From assembly GCA_017995595.1 (NCBI GenBank), contig JAGOIO010000030.1, positions 1-10,197 of the forward strand: a DNA stretch of 10,197 bases, given 5' to 3'. Below the pieces are notes generated by a model. It did not search any database and was not told where the DNA came from. It was given only the letters and a program-made list of their open reading frames with translations. This stretch comes from a bacterium (GTDB lineage: Bacteria; Cyanobacteriota; Vampirovibrionia; Gastranaerophilales; Gastranaerophilaceae). Positions 6,465 through 10,197 of the stretch are shown one piece after another; position 1 is the first letter of the stretch; every line of letters starts with the position of its first letter. The translations under genes and the position numbers were made by a program.

Positions 6465-7451
6465 ATGACAACAATACTTGTAACAGGTGGAGCAGGATTT
6501 ATCGGAAGTTGCTTTGTAAGACACATGTTAAAAAAACATGCAGATTACAAAATTATAAATATTGATGCACTTACTTATGCGGGAAATATTGAAAATTTAG
6601 ATGATGTAAAAGATAATCCAAACTACAAATTTGTTCATGGAAATATTTGCGACAGAAAACTTGTAAGAGATTTAATTGCAAATTGTGATTGCGTTGTTAA
6701 TTTTGCCGCAGAAAGTCATGTTGACCGTTCAATTACGCACCCTGAAATATTTATCGAAACAAATGTTCAAGGTACATTGAATCTACTTCAATCTTGCAAG
6801 GAAATCGGAATTGAAAAATATTTACAAGTTTCAACAGATGAAGTTTACGGAACATTAGGCAAAACAGGATATTTTACAGAAACAACTCATATTGCTCCAA
6901 ATTCTCCGTATTCAGCTTCAAAAGCAAGTGCTGATTTGTTGACAAGAGCTTTTTATGAAACATATAAGCTTCCTGTATTAAATACAAGATGCTCAAATAA
7001 TTACGGACCATACCAATATCCTGAAAAACTTATTCCGTTCTTTATTTCAAAATTACTTAGGGGCGAGAAAGTTCCTGTATATGGAGACGGTTTAAATGTT
7101 AGAGATTGGTTATATGTTTATGACCACTGCGAAGCTATTGACACAGTTTTACATAAGGGTAAAATCGGTGAAGTCTATAATATCGGCGGTCATAACGAAA
7201 AAACAAATATGGAAATAACAAAACTTATTTTGTCAGCTATGGGTAAAGATGAATCTTCAATAGAATATGTAACCGATAGGCTTGGACATGATAAGCGTTA
7301 TGCTATTGATAATAATAAAATTCAATCAGAACTCGGCTGGGAACCTTCTGTTACTTTTGAAGAAGGTATTAAGCTTACAATTGATTGGTATTTGAACAAT
7401 CAAAACTGGATAAAAGCAATTGAAAAGAAACAACAATTAGCAGTTAAATAA
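6465..7451 (+). CDS. rfbB: dTDP-glucose 4,6-dehydratase
   Basis: NAD-dependent extended short-chain dehydrogenase that converts dTDP-glucose to dTDP-4-keto-6-deoxyglucose, the second step of dTDP-L-rhamnose and other deoxysugar routes (RmlB). The product is 328 residues. It shows the nucleotide-binding G-G-A-G-F-I-G (8-14), A-A-E-S-H-V-D-R-S-I (81-90), V-S-T-D-E-V-Y-G (122-129) with the Thr124/Asp125/Glu126 dehydratase triad, Y-S-A-S-K (149-153) with the Tyr149-Lys153 pair, N-N-Y-G-P-Y-Q-Y-P-E-K-L-I-P (178-191), R-D-W-L-Y-V (213-218) and D-R-x-G-H-D-x-R-Y-A-I-D (271-282). These specific motifs distinguish it from UDP-glucose epimerases. ATG 6465 follows AAAGG (6452-6456). It supplies the substrate of the rfbC product. 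The partner genes rfbA and rfbD are absent from the window. Confidence 0.96.
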   Translation: MTTILVTGGAGFIGSCFVRHMLKKHADYKIINIDALTYAGNIENLDDVKDNPNYKFVHGNICDRKLVRDLIANCDCVVNFAAESHVDRSITHPEIFIETNVQGTLNLLQSCKEIGIEKYLQVSTDEVYGTLGKTGYFTETTHIAPNSPYSASKASADLLTRAFYETYKLPVLNTRCSNNYGPYQYPEKLIPFFISKLLRGEKVPVYGDGLNVRDWLYVYDHCEAIDTVLHKGKIGEVYNIGGHNEKTNMEITKLILSAMGKDESSIEYVTDRLGHDKRYAIDNNKIQSELGWEPSVTFEEGIKLTIDWYLNNQNWIKAIEKKQQLAVK

Positions 7452-7477
7452 AAAAATAAAAAAGATTGGTTGGTAAA

Positions 7478-8104
7478 ATGTTTAATAGAAAATGTAAGAT
7501 AACATTTATAAGTCATGGAGCGACTGTATATTCGGAGGAAAATAGAATTTCCGATTCAAATAACGAAAAATACCCGCCTCTTAATGAAGCAGGTCAAGAA
7601 GAAATAGAAAAGATTTGCGATTGGCTGAAGAAAAAAGGAATTAAAAACGACAAAATTTATGCAAGTCCTGCATTGAGAACTATTCAAACTGCACAAATGA
7701 TATCAAAAGTTTATAAAACAGAATTTGATATAGTTGATGAGCTTTCAACAAGAAAAATGGGAGTTTGGAGCGGATTAACTTACAATACAATCGAAAAAAA
7801 ATATCCTCAATTATTGGAACAATTACACGCAAACCCTTGTTCTTTTTGTCCTGATAACGGAGAAACTGTTTTAGATTTTGATAAAAGAGTTTATAAAGTC
7901 ATTGAAAAAATTGTAAAAGAAAATATTGGAAACAGAGTTATTGTCGTAACTCACCCGAACATAATTCAAGCAACAATAAGCCAAGCTCTTCATTTGCCAC
8001 CGCAACATCAGGCAAAAGTTTATATAAAAACAGGAAGTGCAACTCAAATAAGCTTTTTTGAAGGTTGGGCAAGTTTGGTTTATTCAGGATATATTCCGCT
8101 ATAA
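7478..8104 (+). CDS. Histidine phosphatase superfamily protein with altered catalytic signature
   Basis: 208-residue soluble protein with the phosphoglycerate-mutase/acid-phosphatase fold pattern. In order: beta-strand plus S-H-G-A-T (12-16) where the family has R-H-G-x-T, L-N-E-A-G-Q (35-40), S-P-A-L-R-T-I-Q-T-A (63-72) with conserved Arg67, L-S-T-R-K-M-G-V-W-S-G (89-99), N-G-E-T (127-130), and V-V-T-H-P-N-I-I-Q (156-164) with the second His159. The nucleophile His13, Arg67 and His159 are kept. The first Arg of R-H-G is Ser12, and the acid/base Glu expected in L-x-E-x-x-x-G-x-W-E-G is Thr91. It may therefore be a weak or altered phosphatase, or a non-catalytic binder. The substrate is unknown. 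ATG 7478 lies 26 bases after rfbB with only a weak GG-rich site, and a TTG at 7466 is an alternative. It is probably cotranscribed with rfbB, but a link to rhamnose metabolism is unproven. Confidence 0.85.
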   Translation: MFNRKCKITFISHGATVYSEENRISDSNNEKYPPLNEAGQEEIEKICDWLKKKGIKNDKIYASPALRTIQTAQMISKVYKTEFDIVDELSTRKMGVWSGLTYNTIEKKYPQLLEQLHANPCSFCPDNGETVLDFDKRVYKVIEKIVKENIGNRVIVVTHPNIIQATISQALHLPPQHQAKVYIKTGSATQISFFEGWASLVYSGYIPL

Positions 8105-8224
8105 ATCAATATATATAAGGCTTTAGTCCTCACTTGAATAAATTACATTTTTATAGTACCTTTAAAAGTGCAAGCGTGCCGATGTGTTGGAATACTTGCA
8201 GAAAACCAAAGGGTCTTTTGGGGT
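8105..8224 (+). other. Leader of the HEAT-queC-DUF366 operon with two potential hairpins
   Basis: 120 bases without a supported gene. TGCAAG (8169-8174) can pair with CTTGCA (8195-8200) around a 20-base loop. CCAAA (8206-8210) can pair with TTTGG (8217-8221) around GGGTCT, and this second hairpin contains the best ribosome-site candidate AAAGGG (8208-8213) and ends 3 bases before ATG 8225. Bases 8178-8203 also resemble the 5' half of a tRNA-Leu, but the 3' half is missing. No clear terminator for the upstream gene is seen. TATAGT at 8152-8157 is a possible -10 without a good -35. I do not recognise a known riboswitch class. Confidence 0.35.
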
Positions 8225-9148
8225 ATGGATAAAAACAAAACTTTTGATTTGAAAGCTATTGCTCTTGAATGTCAGGTAAAAGAAGATATTCAAGCGGAGA
8301 TTATTGTCAAAAATCTTGAAGCGATAAAAGATTCTTATGATGAGGAAAATCTTGTTTTGCTATATAACTATTCTCTTACAGTTTGTAAAAAACAAGAAGT
8401 TTTAATGTATTTAGTACGAGAAATAGACCGATATAGAGAACATTCTTCTCTAAGTTTTGTTTTAGATTTGCTTTTAGACAGACAAAATCCTATAAATTTA
8501 AGAATAATGTGTGCAAAAGTCGCTTCCCATTTTAAAGATACGTCTGCAGTTACACCAATTTTGTATTGCCTTAATAACAAAGATGAAAATTATAAGTTAA
8601 GGCTGGCATGTGCTGATTCTTTAGGTCGAATTGGCGATAAATATGCGGTTGCACCATTGATAGATTTGATTCAAGATGAAGACGAAAAGTCCGTTTATGT
8701 TAGAGAATCTGCAGTTGCTGCTTTAGGAGCTTTGGGCGATTCCAGAGCGATTGACCCTTTGGTTTCAATTTTGGAAACAAAAAAAGGGTTTATGGATAAA
8801 TTTACGTTTTTAAAAGAACGTGTTATTGAAGCTTTAGGTAAAATAAATTTCACGAACAGAAGAGTTATGACAGCGTTAAAACATTCTCTAACAGATGATT
8901 CAACTTATGTTAGAATAAATGCGATAGAAGCTTTGATGAATTCCGGCGAAGAAGAAGCTGTAGAACTTATCAGAGAGAGATTGAAAGATTCTGATGAGGA
9001 AGTTAGAAAAAATGCACTTGTCGCTTTATATAATATGATTGGTCGCCAAATTTTGGACGAAGTTTTAGACAAATCAGATTATGACGATTTTTTGAAAAAA
9101 GAAGCTATGAGTTTAATTGACGAATATGAAGAGGAAAATAATGAATAG
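8225..9148 (+). CDS. HEAT-repeat (PBS-lyase-type) protein
   Basis: 307-residue acidic soluble protein without signal peptide or membrane segment. From about residue 90 onward it is built of helical repeats of about 30 residues with the H-E-A-T pattern: L-R-x-x-C-A near 92-97, L-R-L-A-C-A-D-S-L-G-R-I-G-D (125-138), V-R-E-S-A-V-A-A-L-G-A-L-G-D (159-172), V-I-E-A-L-G-K-I (200-207), V-R-I-N-A-I-E-A-L (229-237) and V-R-K-N-A-L-V-A-L (260-268). The first 90 residues are helical but less regular. Such repeats form protein-binding scaffolds, and the sequence class overlaps with phycobilin-lyase-like repeats, but that activity is not implied here. ATG 8225 is used; an in-frame GTG at 8168 would run through the structured leader and has no ribosome site. 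The stop overlaps the queC start by 8 bases. The function is unknown, and position suggests a role tied to the QueC or DUF366 product. Confidence 0.85.
   Translation: MDKNKTFDLKAIALECQVKEDIQAEIIVKNLEAIKDSYDEENLVLLYNYSLTVCKKQEVLMYLVREIDRYREHSSLSFVLDLLLDRQNPINLRIMCAKVASHFKDTSAVTPILYCLNNKDENYKLRLACADSLGRIGDKYAVAPLIDLIQDEDEKSVYVRESAVAALGALGDSRAIDPLVSILETKKGFMDKFTFLKERVIEALGKINFTNRRVMTALKHSLTDDSTYVRINAIEALMNSGEEEAVELIRERLKDSDEEVRKNALVALYNMIGRQILDEVLDKSDYDDFLKKEAMSLIDEYEEENNE
9130..9135 (+). promoter_or_regulatory. queC ribosome binding site inside the HEAT gene
   Basis: AGAGGA, 5 bases before ATG 9141 and within the last codons of the upstream gene. It selects this start over an in-frame ATG-less extension to 9117 and supports coupled translation. 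Confidence 0.75.
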
Positions 9149-9824
9149 AAAAGCAATAATACTAATGTCAGGCGGGTTGGATTCTTTGGTAAGCCTTGGT
9201 TTATCTAAAAATGAGTATAATATTACACTAGGATTAACTTTTGACTATGGACAAAAAGCCGTTACAAAAGAGGTTGAAGCCGCAGCAAAAATTTGTGATT
9301 ATTACAAAATAGAACATCGTGTAATTGTCTTAGACTGGCTGAGAGATATTACTAAAACCTCTCTTGTTAGTGGAAAAGATTTACCAACACCGTCAGAAAG
9401 CGACTTAAATTCTGAAGAATTTACAAAAAACAGTGCAAAAGCAGTTTGGGTTCCAAATAGAAACGGCGTGTTTTTAAATATTGCCGGTTGCTTTGCTGAT
9501 TCTTTCGATTTTACACATATAATTTTTGGTGCAAACAGAGAAGAAGGTGCAACTTTTCCTGATAATACTCAAGATTTCATTGATAATGTAAACCGTGAGT
9601 TTGAATATTCAACATTAAATAAACCAAAGGTTGTAGCCCCCTTGATTAATTTAAACAAAAATGATATAGTGAAAAGTGCTACAGAACGAGCAGTTCCGTT
9701 AAATTTAACAAGAAGTTGTTATTTGAGCGAAGAAAAAAATTGTGGGAAATGTGAATCTTGTATGCGTTTGAAACACGCATTAATTGAAAACCATAGGGAA
9801 GATATAATAAGAGAGATTTTTTAA
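9141..9824 (+). CDS. queC: 7-cyano-7-deazaguanine (preQ0) synthase
   Basis: ATP-dependent cytoplasmic enzyme that converts 7-carboxy-7-deazaguanine and ammonia into preQ0, the precursor of queuosine (or archaeosine) in tRNA and of 7-deazaguanine DNA modifications. The product is 227 residues. The PP-loop S-G-G-L-D-S is at 10-15, F-D-Y-G-Q at 34-38, V-P-N-R-N at 104-108, and four zinc-binding cysteines are at C193, C201, C204 and C207 (C-G-K-C-E-S-C). Where most bacterial QueC proteins carry Y-S-G-Y-P-D-C this one has E-E-G-A-T-F-P-D-N (134-142), a form I associate with archaeal and some thermophile proteins. The start overlaps the HEAT gene stop in ATGAATAG, and the DUF366 gene starts 2 bases after its stop. 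The preQ0 partners queD, queE and folE are not in the window. Confidence 0.93.
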   Translation: MNRKAIILMSGGLDSLVSLGLSKNEYNITLGLTFDYGQKAVTKEVEAAAKICDYYKIEHRVIVLDWLRDITKTSLVSGKDLPTPSESDLNSEEFTKNSAKAVWVPNRNGVFLNIAGCFADSFDFTHIIFGANREEGATFPDNTQDFIDNVNREFEYSTLNKPKVVAPLINLNKNDIVKSATERAVPLNLTRSCYLSEEKNCGKCESCMRLKHALIENHREDIIREIF

Positions 9825-9826
9825 AA

Positions 9827-10197
9827 ATGAAAACAAAACTTTTAGATACGGAATATAAATACACCGGCGATCAACTTGCACCGCACTGGATATATAAGAA
9901 TTATAAAATGCAAGGCGATGCAATAGTAGGTTTTTATGGAGAATGCGACGTAAAACTTACAGAAATGGTTGACATAGAAGATGTAATTAATTCAGAACCT
10001 ATTTATAGTAAGTCAATGTTGAGCTTTATTATTGAACAATTTAACATAGGGCTTGTAGAAGGAGTAGTAAGACAAAGATTATTTATTTCAATCATAAAAG
10101 AATCTATCGAAAAAAGACTTGATATGTCAAAACATAAAATAGAACGCAGAGGCGATGATATATATGTTGACGGGTACAAAATGTCAGTTTCAATAGC
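9827..10197 (+). CDS. DUF366 family protein, 5' part (3' end outside window)
   Basis: 123 full codons are present before the window ends, with no stop. The start, ATG 9827, comes 2 bases after the queC stop. The ribosome site is weak (GAGAG at 9811-9815), so coupling to queC is likely. Recognisable family features as I recall them are P-H-W-I-Y (19-23), G-D-A-I-V-G-F-Y-G-E-C-D-V-K (30-43), M-V-D-I-E-D (47-52), I-Y-S-K-S-M-L-S-F (59-67), V-R-Q-R-L (81-85) and R-G-D-D-I-Y-V (108-114) followed by K-M-S-V-S-I (118-123). The function is not known to me. The family was first noted mainly in archaea and occurs in scattered bacteria. No signal peptide or membrane segment is visible. A role in deazaguanine metabolism is suggested only by its position next to queC. 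Confidence 0.8.
   Translation, partial: MKTKLLDTEYKYTGDQLAPHWIYKNYKMQGDAIVGFYGECDVKLTEMVDIEDVINSEPIYSKSMLSFIIEQFNIGLVEGVVRQRLFISIIKESIEKRLDMSKHKIERRGDDIYVDGYKMSVSI

Noticed and set aside
8105..8224. preQ1 riboswitch in front of the queC operon
   Set aside because: The conserved core sequences of preQ1-I and preQ1-II that I know are not present. Only generic hairpins are seen.
8178..8260. Functional tRNA-Leu gene
   Set aside because: Only the 5' half resembles a tRNA. No T-loop (TTCGA/TTCAA) and no matching 3' acceptor strand follow, and the sequence runs into the HEAT gene.
1..10197. CRISPR array, insertion sequence, prophage or integrated element
   Set aside because: No spaced direct repeats, transposase or integrase motifs, or terminal inverted repeats were seen. 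Gene content is housekeeping and base composition is even.

Overview
The window is AT-rich and densely coding, and uses the standard bacterial code. It looks like an ordinary chromosomal region of a gut-type, non-photosynthetic relative of cyanobacteria (Candidatus Melainabacteria / Vampirovibrionia, Gastranaerophilales-like). This assignment is inferred from three things: the base composition, the closely cyanobacterial look of the serine/alanine-glyoxylate aminotransferase, and the combination of a classical division/cell-wall (dcw) cluster with no phototrophy genes. No marker was compared against a database. There are eleven genes and no mobile element, CRISPR array, rRNA or complete tRNA.

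Region 1 (1-3377, + strand) is part of the dcw cluster: the 3' part of mraY (lipid I synthesis), a 134-base leader, murD (D-glutamate addition), and ftsW (septal glycan polymerase), whose start overlaps the end of murD by 20 bases. A strong hairpin, probably terminating transcription on both strands, ends the block, so murG and murC do not follow as they do in many bacteria. Region 2 (3398-5229, - strand) holds a tsaC-type threonylcarbamoyl-AMP synthase gene and, downstream of it, a class V aminotransferase gene. They converge on ftsW.

Region 3 (5230-5387) is a divergent promoter region with good extended -10 elements on both strands and an 8-bp inverted repeat. It serves tsaC to the left and a bacteriohemerythrin gene (O2-binding di-iron protein) to the right. 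Region 4 (5815-8104, + strand) starts with a strong promoter and contains rfbC, rfbB (two of the four dTDP-L-rhamnose steps) and a histidine-phosphatase-fold protein whose catalytic signature is altered (S-H-G in place of R-H-G, and no glutamate at the expected acid position).

Region 5 (8105-10197, + strand) has a 120-base leader with two potential hairpins directly before the start codon, then three tightly packed genes: a HEAT-repeat protein, a queC of the form I associate with archaea (E-E-G-A-T-F-P-D in place of the usual Y-S-G-Y-P-D), and a truncated gene of the DUF366 family. The overlap and 2-base gap between them imply translational coupling. This last operon, with its structured leader, an uncharacterised family and a possible link to 7-deazaguanine (queuosine) metabolism, is the least explained part of the window. 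Most of the remainder is housekeeping.
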